Assembly (NCBI RefSeq): GCF_003259335.1
Contig: NZ_QLLL01000004.1
Location: 263,689 to 327,688, forward strand
Length of the DNA: 64,000 nucleotides
Direction: 5' to 3'
Origin: Chitinophaga skermanii
GTDB taxonomy: Bacteria > Bacteroidota > Bacteroidia > Chitinophagales > Chitinophagaceae
Below the pieces are notes generated by a model. The model searched no databases and was not told the DNA's origin. It saw only the letters and a list, made by a program, of their open reading frames with translations. Shown piece after piece: positions 8,950 to 17,912 of the stretch (within the stretch, counting starts at the first letter, position 1; each line of letters starts with the position of its first letter). Made by a program: the position numbers and the translations under genes.

Positions 8950-9720
8950 GTGGCTATTTTTCAATCATACCTGCCTCACCCCGCTTTGCAACCTTTTGTG
9001 CAAGCCTATCTCTTGGTTACAAGCGAACCGGGGTTTGATAATACCTTGCTCCCTGCTACCCATTTAACGCTGTCGTTTCGCTGGCAGGGAAGTGTTGCAC
9101 TTATAAAGGATGGTGTGCCATCTCCCTTGCAGCCATTTACGATTGCCGGGCTCAGCAAATCCTCTAAATTCATTCACTACAATCAAGGTACCCATAATTT
9201 CCTCGTTTCCTTTAAAAATGGCGGCGCCAGCGCTTTCTTCAAATTGCCTATACACCTGCTCGCCAATCAACATACCAACCTCGACGATCTACTACCCCTC
9301 GCATGGCTACTCGATACCCAAGAGCAACTAGCCCTACAGCCTAATAATGAACAAAGGGTAGCCATTATGGATCATTTCTTATTAGGTCTCTTACACCAAC
9401 CGGCCATCGACCCATTGGTACAAGCCGCTATGGATACTATTATTGTCCAAAAAGGTTTGGTAAAGCTCAGTTCGCTTGCGCAGCGTCTCCATATCAGCAC
9501 CGATGCTTTCGAGAAACGGTTCCGCAAAGTGGTAGGTACTACCGCCAAACAATTTGCTAATACCACCCGGTTCAAATTGGCCTTACAGCAATACGATAAA
9601 TCGAAGCCACTTACCGGCTTGGCTTATGAATTGGGGTATTTCGACCAAGCACATTTCATAAAAGATTTTAAAGCTTTTACAGGGCAGGTACCTTCTATTT
9701 ACTTTAAGGAGAAGGAATAA
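8950..9720 (+). CDS. AraC-family transcriptional regulator
   Basis: 256 residues starting at GTG; no in-frame ATG lies nearby on either side, and the N-terminus MAIFQSYLPHPALQPFVQAY fits the family. Residues 1-140 resemble the sensor half found in many Bacteroidota AraC proteins (YLPHPALQPFVQAY). About 155-250 hold two helix-turn-helix motifs: LVKLSSLAQRLHISTDAFEK and the signature LAYELGYFDQAHFIKDFKAF followed by TGQVPSIY. It should bind DNA as a local activator. The divergent esterase is the most likely target, judged from position only. Confidence 0.87.
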   Translation: MAIFQSYLPHPALQPFVQAYLLVTSEPGFDNTLLPATHLTLSFRWQGSVALIKDGVPSPLQPFTIAGLSKSSKFIHYNQGTHNFLVSFKNGGASAFFKLPIHLLANQHTNLDDLLPLAWLLDTQEQLALQPNNEQRVAIMDHFLLGLLHQPAIDPLVQAAMDTIIVQKGLVKLSSLAQRLHISTDAFEKRFRKVVGTTAKQFANTTRFKLALQQYDKSKPLTGLAYELGYFDQAHFIKDFKAFTGQVPSIYFKEKE

Positions 9721-9852
9721 GGGGGCATGATACCTTCTATGAATTATGGGCCTGCTAATAGCCATAACCATAAGATGTTATAGGTACTAGTTACTTATTG
9801 CATAATCGATAAGACTATATCATTTCACTTACAAGATCTTGCTGCTAGCTAA

Positions 9853-12800
9853 TTAATGCTTCTTAAACCGAATAAAAGGTCTTGGATTAGCACCAGTAGC
9901 CATGTTAACAGGCTCTTCCTTCTTAGCAACCGGTGGCTTTCCATTACTGGAATCCTTTGCTGGTGGCGCCGGAGGCATACTGTCGGCTGGAGGAGGAGGT
10001 ACTGGGCTCATAAACTGGGCGGGCTGCTGAACGGAATCTTCGCGGCGGGGTGCCCTTACTTTGGTGAAGAGTTCGATAAAGCGGTTATAATCGCGTACGT
10101 AGGAGATACCCACACCGCCTTTCGTACGGTTGTTCAAACTATATACGTCGTAATCAGATTTACTAAAGGCATTCACCCTTACGCGGCCGTCGGTAGTTAA
10201 GAGGTATTCTACCCTAAAATCGCCCGCAAAACGGTTCGAGCTGGCAGTTGCCGATACTTTACCCCAATCGTAATCACCACCTACATATAGGCGAACACGG
10301 TTATTAAATAGGTTACTATTGATACCGCCACTTACCAAGTTCCGATCGAAGGAACCATCGGTTTGGTTGCCAACGTTATAGGCGCTGTAATTCACGGTGA
10401 AACCAATCCCACTATTCTTAAATAACTGGCTGGAAAGGTTATTCAAAATCGCCGAGGCTTGGGCAGATAAGGCTTGGCCAACGCTGTTTTTACCTGTAAT
10501 ACCAATATTGGCACCACCGCCACTGTTAGCATCTACGGGTAAGAATTGTTGCGATACTAAGAGGCCATAAATCTGGTACAAAGCCTGGTTTTGATCTTGG
10601 TTGATCTCGCGCAGTTTCGCAAACACGGAGCTTTCGTACGATACGGTACCCACTTCCGGTAAATCGATCTTGTACGCGATATTGGGTTTCATCAAATCGC
10701 CACTTAAGTTCAATAAGATGTCTACCCTCTCGGAACGACGCGCTAAGTTGTCGATCTCTTGGGAAGTATTGGCCGTTGTTAAGTTGTATAAACTCACCTT
10801 CGGCAAAGAATATTTCGCTGTAATATTGATTTTGGCTTCTGTTGGATCACCATTCCAAGTAATCGTAGAGTTCTTTTCAATGGCAAACTTCCAGCTCGAC
10901 AAATTCATCAAGGTAAAGTTGTACGATCCTTGGTTAATTACATAGTTACCAAACATGCTAAAGTCGCCATCGAGGTTCACCAATATCTGCAAGTTACCGG
11001 TACCATTCGCCGAAATTACGTCACCCGTCGATTGGTCCATGATTACATCGATTTGGGCATCCGGGTTAGCAGCAATGTCTAAGCGCATGTTCAATTTCAC
11101 ATCATTCTTACGACTTCTTTCTTGCTTCTCCTCTTTACCATATGTTTTGAATCGTATAAACTCGTATTTACCAATGTTTTTACTATCAGAAATCGGTAAG
11201 TACATATGTGTATTCTTCAACGGGCGCGCAATAACGCGTAATTGTAAGTTATTGAGCGGGCCTGTGAAGTAAACTTTCGCACTGGCTAATACATCACCAT
11301 AATACAAATCGTTATCAGCTGCGCTTGTGTTAAGGAAAAGGAATTGGTTAGAGGTGATGTCGAACTCGAAGTTCAATTTATCAAAATGATCATGGCTAAT
11401 GAAGCCATTACCGTTGGCTTTGTTGCCATATTTATCCAATAGGGTAAACGCGCCAAATTCGACCAAGTTATCATCGGCATTGATGTTAAGGCGCGGAATC
11501 TTGTAGTAGGTATTCAAGTAATTCACCTTCACGCCAACACTATCTAAATGCAGGTTCGATGTTCGAATGGAAGGCATGGCTGTGGTACCAGAAATCACCA
11601 CTTTACCACTCGCCCGGCCGGTTAGCTGGCTAACGAAGGGGTCTACAAAGCGTTGTAGTAAGGAGATGGAAGCATTATTCAAATCCAAAGTGGTCGACAA
11701 TTGATTGTCTTTGCCGATACCTACGATGCCTTCTGCTAGAAAATTGGCCAATTGGTTTTCGGAGATCACTTTGTAATTGATGAGACCTGTACTATGGTTA
11801 TAACCACCGCTAAGCTTCACCACGCCTAACGAATCGTTGGCGTAGCGGAATTCGCTGGCCGTCATGTTAGCATCTACGGTTAAGTTGGTTAGCGGGTTAT
11901 TTATGTTGATGTTGCCATTAGCAATACCTTCTACACGGGTATTCGTTAATTGGAATGGAATTACATCGGCCAAGTTCACATTTTTCACGCTGATGATAAA
12001 CCGTTCTTCGTCGGGATTGAATTCGTTGGTAGATACAGTAATGTTTTGGTCGTTCCTACTCATTTGAAGGTTGTGTACCGTCAAGAAGTCGCGGCTCCAG
12101 TATATTTCATTACCGGCCATCATACGCCATTGCTTATCGTTCACAGTAAAGGTCGAGTTCAAGAAGTTCACTTTTACCCCGTCTTTCACCGTAATTAAGC
12201 GGGCATAAAACCCGTCGAGCGAAGTGGTATCTTCTGCTTTTAAATCCAATTTAACATAAGAAGTATCTTTACTGGAACTAGCTACAATTAAAGGATTGTA
12301 GAAAATAGCACTGTCTTTATGCACCACTTGCCCAATAGCGGCACTCACATTAATTTTATTAAAATCTCCTTTCCCCTTAATCACTAAATCGCGCACGCCC
12401 ATTACATCATATTTTCCGTAAGGCACTACAGCATTCAATTGAACATCGCCCGTGGTGGTATTCAAAGCTCCGGAAACGCGGGTATCATTAAACCCATCAA
12501 CTTGTGGTACAAAGGCGCGGATGAGCTTATCTACTTGCCCAAATTGGAAGGCATAGCTGAAATCCTGCGGAATATTCGTCGTAGGCGCTGTAGGGAAGTA
12601 GCTAGGGTAGTATTTATTGAGGAAAAGGCGGAATGCGTTCGGTAATTCCATGAAGCTGTAGTTCCCTTTCACGTAACCGTCGAGTTCGCTGCCTTTGATT
12701 TCTAGTGTTTTAATATTGTTATCGTCTAAATGGGTACTTACCTTCAATGAGTCGAACTCAATACGGCTATTGTTTTTAAATACCGATACATCGTATAATC

Positions 12801-14739
12801 TTGCCAAACCATCGAAGTTGTCGATACTGTTACCGGCAAAGTTTAAATACGCCTTGGCTTTCAAAGTAATGCTATCGCCCGTAAAATGTAGGGCTTTCAA
12901 GTCGCAATTCCGAATCTCGGAATCAAATTTGAAAATGGGTAAGTCGTTATTGAAGTCAATCGTACCGGCGAAGTCCATATCCAAATTAGGATCGGACACG
13001 TTCAACGAACCGTTAAAGAACTTACGGTTTAGCTCGCCTTTCGTTTTAATATTTTGATAGGTGTAGTCTTTTATGGTTACGGCTTGCACATCACCATCAA
13101 CGGCTGCTTTCAACGTTTGGAAGTTGAAGCCGGCGCCATTTACTTTGGCGTTCATGGTAAGGGTAGAGAAGTTGCTATTGCCGAGTAAGGCACCAATGTT
13201 GAAGTTATTGGTTACCAAGTTACCCGAATACACCGGCACATCGCTACTAAGCTTGAAGTTGATATCCGAATTGAGGTTGCCCAAGTTCGTTTGGAACTTA
13301 CCGTACGCTACAAAGTCATTAATGAACCCCGTGAAACTCCCTTGGAATGCTATGCGGGTTAAGAGGTTTAGCTGAACGGGTTCAATATGTTGCAGGGTAG
13401 GAAAGAATTGGATCACGTCACGGCCATTCGTCACTAACTCGTTCGCATCGAAGCTGATAAAGGTTTGGTAGATATTGGGTAAACCACGCATTTCCACCTG
13501 TCCTTTTAACTGCGTAGCCGTACCGCCGCTTAAAGCTAATGAGTCGCCACTGAGGTTGCTCACAGGTCCATTGACTTTACCATTCACTTTGATTTCCGTT
13601 TTCCAGGTGCTTAAGGGCGGTGCAAAAAAGGCAATGTCATCACTGGCGATGGTGCTGTTTTTGAAATTGGCGCGCATGGTCACGAGGTCCACGTATTCAT
13701 TCATATCTTCTAGGTCGTTGTATTGCATCGTGTAATAATTGCCGATATGGGAATTATTGGTCACGAGATCGAGGTCTGAGAACTCCATTTCTACAGGCGA
13801 CATCTTGAATTTACAAGTCAATTTCTTCACTTCGAAGCCACTACGTTCTTTCGTACTCATTTGGAGATCCGAGAAGATACTATCTTTTACAAGGTGGCTA
13901 TTAGATAGTGTGAGGTTGATTTCGGCGAAACGAATGTGTGTAGGGTCGAATTCGCCAGGTGTAGGCGGTGTACTATCGCGGTAGCTATCTACGCCTAAAA
14001 GACCATTTTTAATACGGAGAGACTTAACCACCATTTTCCATTGGGCATCGTTCCAGCGGAGAGGAATCACCTTACCGGTTGTATCGATCGCTTTAACAAT
14101 GGCAGCAGGAATATCAGCTTCAGCGGGTTTAGCTCGTTTAGGGCGCGTGGCTTCGTAGGTATTTACGATGAACGAAGGCGCGTCTAAGTCTATATCATTA
14201 ATGAGAATATCGTGGTTTTTAAGATCGAGCCGTTCTGCATCGAGGTAAATGCGTTTAGCTGCCACGTACATATCTTGCCCGATCCAGCCGTCGACATAGT
14301 TAATCTTTACCCTGCGGAGGTCGATTTTCTTGAGGTCGATAGAAATGCTGGCTTGTTGTTGTTTTTGTGGTGTTGAAGAGGGGGTGGCAAAGGCATCGAT
14401 AATGAACTGGTAATTCCAGAGGGAATCGTGTTTGGGGCGAATGATATTGATGGTAGCATCTTGCAGCCCTATGAATTTCAGTTCTGGTTTATCAACAAAG
14501 AAGAACCAATCGGTGATGCGTACTTGTAAGTTACCGGCATAAAGGAGGGTATCTTGGTGTCGATCTTCAATATAAGTACCTTGTAATTGCATACTATTGA
14601 AGAGCCGGAAGTTCACATTCTTGATCTCTACTTTCGTTTGCAATACTTTAGAAAGCTTGTTGGTGGCTTGTTTCACTAGGAAATTCTGCACCGCTGGGAT
14701 GTTCACCAAAATGCTGATCATCAGCAACAGGCCTAACAA
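9853..14739 (-). CDS. tamB: TamB-like translocation/assembly module protein
   Basis: About 1628 residues counted from a TTG at 14739. A membrane anchor at the N-terminus leads into a very long run of beta-strand repeats and a C-terminal DUF490/TamB-type region (SANGTGNLQILVNLDGDFSM, MNLSSWKFAIEKNSTITWNG). The tail is Pro-rich (PVPPPPADSMPPAPPAKDSS). TamB-like proteins span the periplasm and move lipid or barrel proteins to the outer membrane. The frame stays open upstream through HKKISRLRKLRKILYYTFLS, a charged patch that would normally begin such an anchor, yet it offers no ATG, GTG or TTG there. The true start is therefore probably a rare codon near 14779-14790. Convergent with the AraC gene. 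Confidence 0.88.
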   Translation of the reverse strand: MLGLLLMISILVNIPAVQNFLVKQATNKLSKVLQTKVEIKNVNFRLFNSMQLQGTYIEDRHQDTLLYAGNLQVRITDWFFFVDKPELKFIGLQDATINIIRPKHDSLWNYQFIIDAFATPSSTPQKQQQASISIDLKKIDLRRVKINYVDGWIGQDMYVAAKRIYLDAERLDLKNHDILINDIDLDAPSFIVNTYEATRPKRAKPAEADIPAAIVKAIDTTGKVIPLRWNDAQWKMVVKSLRIKNGLLGVDSYRDSTPPTPGEFDPTHIRFAEINLTLSNSHLVKDSIFSDLQMSTKERSGFEVKKLTCKFKMSPVEMEFSDLDLVTNNSHIGNYYTMQYNDLEDMNEYVDLVTMRANFKNSTIASDDIAFFAPPLSTWKTEIKVNGKVNGPVSNLSGDSLALSGGTATQLKGQVEMRGLPNIYQTFISFDANELVTNGRDVIQFFPTLQHIEPVQLNLLTRIAFQGSFTGFINDFVAYGKFQTNLGNLNSDINFKLSSDVPVYSGNLVTNNFNIGALLGNSNFSTLTMNAKVNGAGFNFQTLKAAVDGDVQAVTIKDYTYQNIKTKGELNRKFFNGSLNVSDPNLDMDFAGTIDFNNDLPIFKFDSEIRNCDLKALHFTGDSITLKAKAYLNFAGNSIDNFDGLARLYDVSVFKNNSRIEFDSLKVSTHLDDNNIKTLEIKGSELDGYVKGNYSFMELPNAFRLFLNKYYPSYFPTAPTTNIPQDFSYAFQFGQVDKLIRAFVPQVDGFNDTRVSGALNTTTGDVQLNAVVPYGKYDVMGVRDLVIKGKGDFNKINVSAAIGQVVHKDSAIFYNPLIVASSSKDTSYVKLDLKAEDTTSLDGFYARLITVKDGVKVNFLNSTFTVNDKQWRMMAGNEIYWSRDFLTVHNLQMSRNDQNITVSTNEFNPDEERFIISVKNVNLADVIPFQLTNTRVEGIANGNININNPLTNLTVDANMTASEFRYANDSLGVVKLSGGYNHSTGLINYKVISENQLANFLAEGIVGIGKDNQLSTTLDLNNASISLLQRFVDPFVSQLTGRASGKVVISGTTAMPSIRTSNLHLDSVGVKVNYLNTYYKIPRLNINADDNLVEFGAFTLLDKYGNKANGNGFISHDHFDKLNFEFDITSNQFLFLNTSAADNDLYYGDVLASAKVYFTGPLNNLQLRVIARPLKNTHMYLPISDSKNIGKYEFIRFKTYGKEEKQERSRKNDVKLNMRLDIAANPDAQIDVIMDQSTGDVISANGTGNLQILVNLDGDFSMFGNYVINQGSYNFTLMNLSSWKFAIEKNSTITWNGDPTEAKINITAKYSLPKVSLYNLTTANTSQEIDNLARRSERVDILLNLSGDLMKPNIAYKIDLPEVGTVSYESSVFAKLREINQDQNQALYQIYGLLVSQQFLPVDANSGGGANIGITGKNSVGQALSAQASAILNNLSSQLFKNSGIGFTVNYSAYNVGNQTDGSFDRNLVSGGINSNLFNNRVRLYVGGDYDWGKVSATASSNRFAGDFRVEYLLTTDGRVRVNAFSKSDYDVYSLNNRTKGGVGISYVRDYNRFIELFTKVRAPRREDSVQQPAQFMSPVPPPPADSMPPAPPAKDSSNGKPPVAKKEEPVNMATGANPRPFIRFKKH

Positions 14740-14801
14740 ACTTAGGAACGTATAGTATAATATTTTTCGGAGCTTTCTCAGTCGACTGATTTTTTTATGC
14801 G

Positions 14802-14809
14802 CAAAAATA
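14802..14809 (-). promoter_or_regulatory. -7 box for the TamB-like gene
   Basis: Reads TATTTTTG on the minus strand, an exact TAnnTTTG. Transcription would begin near 14795, just ahead of the ATC (14790) and CTG (14781) codons that open the charged anchor segment. The start site and the translation start thus nearly coincide. Confidence 0.6.
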
Positions 14810-14937
14810 ATTGAAAATCGCTGAAAGCATGGATTGTAGGGCTGTAATTCGGCTAGAATTTTCCACTATTTATCCAGCTTATTGAGTAGTTAGACGTTTA
14901 TTATCTCGACAAACTTCACACCAAATACGATTTCTAT

Positions 14938-14983
14938 AAAAAACACTGCCTTGCTAACCGGTGAAATCCGCTAGCAAGGCAGT
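14938..14983 (-). terminator. Terminator of the TraB operon
   Basis: ACTGCCTTGCTA (14945-14956) pairs perfectly with TAGCAAGGCAGT (14972-14983). The minus-strand T-tract follows at 14938-14943. Confidence 0.92.
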
Positions 14984-15008
14984 TATAGGAATGTAAAAAT
15001 ACTTTTTT

Positions 15009-15857
15009 TTACATCACGGGCGTCACAGTATAACCTTCTTTTTTCAACAAGGCAATTACACCATCATTACCCGCGAGGTGCAGGGCACCCATGGCAAAGA
15101 ACGTACTTTTTTTAGCAGCAGCCGTTTTAATCACTGGAATCCAGTTCCTATTGCGCTGGTACACCAATATATCTTCATATCCTTTCATTTCAGGCGTTTC
15201 AATGGCTATGTTATATAAGGCATCCAAATCGGCTTTTTTATAGGCCGATAATAATTTGTTGAACATGGCTTGTTGCTTAGGCAAGTCGTTAATGGTTTCA
15301 ACAATGTAATTACATTGAATGCTATCACTTACCGACAATAATGCGCTGAATTGGTACTCGATACTTTCCAAACCTTTAATGGGTTTCTTTTGCGTGAGGG
15401 CCATCTTATTGAATTCCATGTCGTACATCATGGGCGTTGTGCAGGCCGCGATGGTTGGATACAACAAAGAAACCAGTGTAAAAGGCTTCAAGCGTAAGAG
15501 CACTTGCTCATCCAAGTGGAAGTTTTGCGTCATATAACTGCTCACTTTGTTAAACTCGGTATCGCTAAGGAATGAACGGATGGTAGTATCTCCTTGAAAT
15601 AGCATGTAAGGTTGCATCTTTTGGGTGAGCAGCGGATCATTCAGGTCCACTTCTAAGTACAACGATTTCGTTTCACTGAAAGCTTTAGAGGCACTTGGAT
15701 TTAACTTGTAGTCACCTGGGCAAATAATGTGAATGGTACCGAAAAGGTAACTGGGTTGTTGAAGGCCGTTGCCGGTTATTTTCCAACAAAGCGATTGAGC
15801 GTGGGCAGAAATGCCCAGCCAACATAGAACGAAGAATAGAAAACCTGTCTTTTTCAT
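15009..15857 (-). CDS. TraB/GumN-family secreted protein
   Basis: 282 residues with a clear signal peptide (MKKTGFLFFVLCWLGISAHA). The family marks are SYLFGTIHIICPGDY near the start, with the paired G..H, and FAMGALHLAGNDGVIALLKK at the end, with the second G..H. TraB/GumN proteins belong to the TIKI/EreA-like group of possible metallo-hydrolases, and the two His-bearing motifs fit that. The real substrate is not known for bacterial members. The start is 2 bases beyond the stop of the PLP enzyme, so it is the last gene of a packed four-gene operon that ends at the terminator at 14938-14983. Confidence 0.85.
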   Translation of the reverse strand: MKKTGFLFFVLCWLGISAHAQSLCWKITGNGLQQPSYLFGTIHIICPGDYKLNPSASKAFSETKSLYLEVDLNDPLLTQKMQPYMLFQGDTTIRSFLSDTEFNKVSSYMTQNFHLDEQVLLRLKPFTLVSLLYPTIAACTTPMMYDMEFNKMALTQKKPIKGLESIEYQFSALLSVSDSIQCNYIVETINDLPKQQAMFNKLLSAYKKADLDALYNIAIETPEMKGYEDILVYQRNRNWIPVIKTAAAKKSTFFAMGALHLAGNDGVIALLKKEGYTVTPVM

Positions 15858-15859
15858 GG

Positions 15860-16927
15860 TTACATAGATTGATAATACTGTAAGAGCAAGCGTGAAAGCA
15901 ATGCTAAATCATTTGCCTCGTGGACGGCCGATATAACGGCACGGTTGATTTTGGGGCTGTCAGGACTGGGGTATGAAAATGATGAAATCAACACATCATG
16001 TTCTAACAAATAATCATAAACGGGTGTAGCATTTGCTAAATCGTTTAGCAAAAATATGGATAAAAGTGGGTTAAACCGAATATTTTGTAAAGAATTTATT
16101 TGTGCCGCAAAAGCTGCACAATTCTCCCGTAACCTTTTCCTAGCTTGGTTATACAAAGGCATCGCTTGTAAAAATGCGTACGCATTCGCAGGCATCATGG
16201 GTGTGGATGCCGAGAAGTGCGGCAGTCGCTTGATAGCGGCAATAGCAGCAGCAGGACCGGCCACTACGCCACCTTCTGCACTGTAAGCCTTGCTTAAAGA
16301 GGCTGCTACTAAGTATTGTATATGATCATTCAGGGGTAATTGTGAAATGATCCCTTCTCCATTTTCTCCCAATAAGCCAAAACCATGAGAATCGTCGAGC
16401 AATACCCATGTTTTTTGCTGCACATTCGCCAAGGCACTAAAATCGTTGATCGTAGCTGTTAGCGGGCTTACGGTGTCGGCAACTATCACATATGATGTAC
16501 CAGGTTCGGCATTGATTTTATCGACCTCCGTTTGGAGCCAGTCGCCAAAATTGGCACTACTTGGTAAAATAGGTGTTTGTTGCAAAGATGGGTGGGTGCC
16601 GGGTGCATAAAGTACCTGCCCCTTGGTATGGGCAAAGGCAATAGCCGCTTGCGAGGCTAAATAGCCACTGCTAAAGCAAGCGGCTGCTTGTTGATACAAC
16701 ATGCCACATAGTGCGTGTTCTATTTCATCATACAAATGCAATTGTACGTTGGCTATGCGGGAGGAAGGGTAGAGGCTACCGTATTTACCTAAGCCTTCTA
16801 CCAGGTATTGCAAAAACAACTGATCGCGGTGCATCCCGAGATATGCAAATCCCGAGAAGAAGAGATATTGCTTATCGTTCGCACCAGCCGTGGTGTTGCG
16901 GCCCGGAGTTTCATGGGTTTGTAGCAT
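15860..16927 (-). CDS. PLP-dependent aminotransferase, BioF-like
   Basis: 355 residues, somewhat shorter than BioF. Fold type I PLP marks are present: LLDDSHGFGLLG, whose Asp-x-His holds the cofactor ring, and AASLSKAYSAEGG with the Schiff-base Lys. The start SGFAYLGM resembles the 'Y.yLG' opening of alpha-oxoamine synthases. Those enzymes join an amino acid to an acyl-CoA, as in biotin or sphingolipid synthesis. No biotin genes are nearby, so its product is open. It overlaps the upstream lipoprotein gene by one base (TAATG), which implies translational coupling. Confidence 0.8.
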   Translation of the reverse strand: MLQTHETPGRNTTAGANDKQYLFFSGFAYLGMHRDQLFLQYLVEGLGKYGSLYPSSRIANVQLHLYDEIEHALCGMLYQQAAACFSSGYLASQAAIAFAHTKGQVLYAPGTHPSLQQTPILPSSANFGDWLQTEVDKINAEPGTSYVIVADTVSPLTATINDFSALANVQQKTWVLLDDSHGFGLLGENGEGIISQLPLNDHIQYLVAASLSKAYSAEGGVVAGPAAAIAAIKRLPHFSASTPMMPANAYAFLQAMPLYNQARKRLRENCAAFAAQINSLQNIRFNPLLSIFLLNDLANATPVYDYLLEHDVLISSFSYPSPDSPKINRAVISAVHEANDLALLSRLLLQYYQSM

Positions 16928-17349
16928 TATTCACGCTTTGTCTTTAGGATAAAATAAAATTCATCAGTTTTTACTTTCATATCAAATTCCTGTTCACTCA
17001 ATTTTTCAACGCTCACTAAATGTTCTACAGATCGGTTCTCACTTTTCGGTGGTGTAATGGAAATCACCTTGCCATTACTAATAATTTCGTAATGCCCGGT
17101 ATCTGGCACATTATCTACCGTAGCAATGAACACGTTATTATCGAGGAATTGGTAATACACGTTGCTGTAATAGCCACTTTTCAAGTCTTTCGCTTGGGTA
17201 ATTTGTGTGTTATTGAAAGGGGTATTGGCAGGTACTTGCACATCGTATACACGCCATTTTTTGTTTTTCAAAAGGGTATCGGTATTGCTGCTGCAAGCGG
17301 TGAAAACCAAGGCCGCTGCTACTGCAGCGACCATTTTAAATTTTATCAT
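16927..17349 (-). CDS. Small lipoprotein, unknown
   Basis: 140 residues from the ATG at 17349, which overlaps the DinB-like stop as ATGA; a longer frame reaching 17412 is less likely. The N-terminus MIKFKMVAAVAAALVFTACS has a lipobox with Cys 19, so it should be lipid-anchored in the envelope. The mature part LLKNKKWRVYDVQVPANTPF and YYQFLDNNVFIATVDNVPDT looks like a small beta-barrel, similar in feel to lipocalin-like Bacteroidota lipoproteins that begin 'L.gkW'. Function unknown. Coupled on both sides by overlapping start/stop codons. Confidence 0.75.
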   Translation of the reverse strand: MIKFKMVAAVAAALVFTACSSNTDTLLKNKKWRVYDVQVPANTPFNNTQITQAKDLKSGYYSNVYYQFLDNNVFIATVDNVPDTGHYEIISNGKVISITPPKSENRSVEHLVSVEKLSEQEFDMKVKTDEFYFILKTKRE

Positions 17350-17876
17350 TTCGAGAATTTTTCTGCGTTGAATTGATCGGATTTGCCTTTCGGGATGCTT
17401 AAACTTTCCCAATCCCCAGCCAGCAATATTTTACCGATGTAGAGGATTTGTCCCACGTGTGATGCATGGTGTAATCCTTGCCTGTTTAAAGCATCCATCA
17501 CGGTATGCGCCTCGTTACGGATGTAAATGGTTTTGCCTAAATCTTCCGGCTGTACAGCGTCGATTGCCGCAAAGAAACTAGCCCATCCTTTTTCCCACAT
17601 CTCCAAAATAGCCGGGAGTTCTACCCCTGGATCGTCTACGAATTCATCATCTCTTTTGCGCCAAGGTTTTTCTCCGTCAGTGGTTAAAAAATCTGTGAAC
17701 CGCGACAACATATTGCCACTCATGTGCTTCACAATAATGTAAATGTTGTTAGGCTCGCTGGCTGTTTGCCAGTGTAGTTGTTCCGTAGTAAGCTTAGCCA
17801 TCGTTTTTTCAGCCGATGTTTTAAAGCCTTGTAAACGATTCTTTAAGCTGTCTAAATACAATTTTCCTGCGTCCAT
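17346..17876 (-). CDS. DinB-like / DUF1572 protein
   Basis: 176 residues forming a predicted four-helix bundle. Candidate metal ligands are His 51 in IIVKHMSGNM and the HHASHVGQILYIGK segment (His 136, 137, 140), the usual three-His pattern of DinB-like proteins. Members of this superfamily use a metal for thiol-dependent or hydrolytic chemistry, but DUF1572 proteins have no settled reaction. First gene of the operon that runs through the lipoprotein, the PLP enzyme and TraB; the next gene overlaps its stop. Confidence 0.82.
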   Translation of the reverse strand: MDAGKLYLDSLKNRLQGFKTSAEKTMAKLTTEQLHWQTASEPNNIYIIVKHMSGNMLSRFTDFLTTDGEKPWRKRDDEFVDDPGVELPAILEMWEKGWASFFAAIDAVQPEDLGKTIYIRNEAHTVMDALNRQGLHHASHVGQILYIGKILLAGDWESLSIPKGKSDQFNAEKFSK

Positions 17877-17912
17877 GGTTTCCGTTATTTATGTTATATC
17901 GATTGTTATGGT

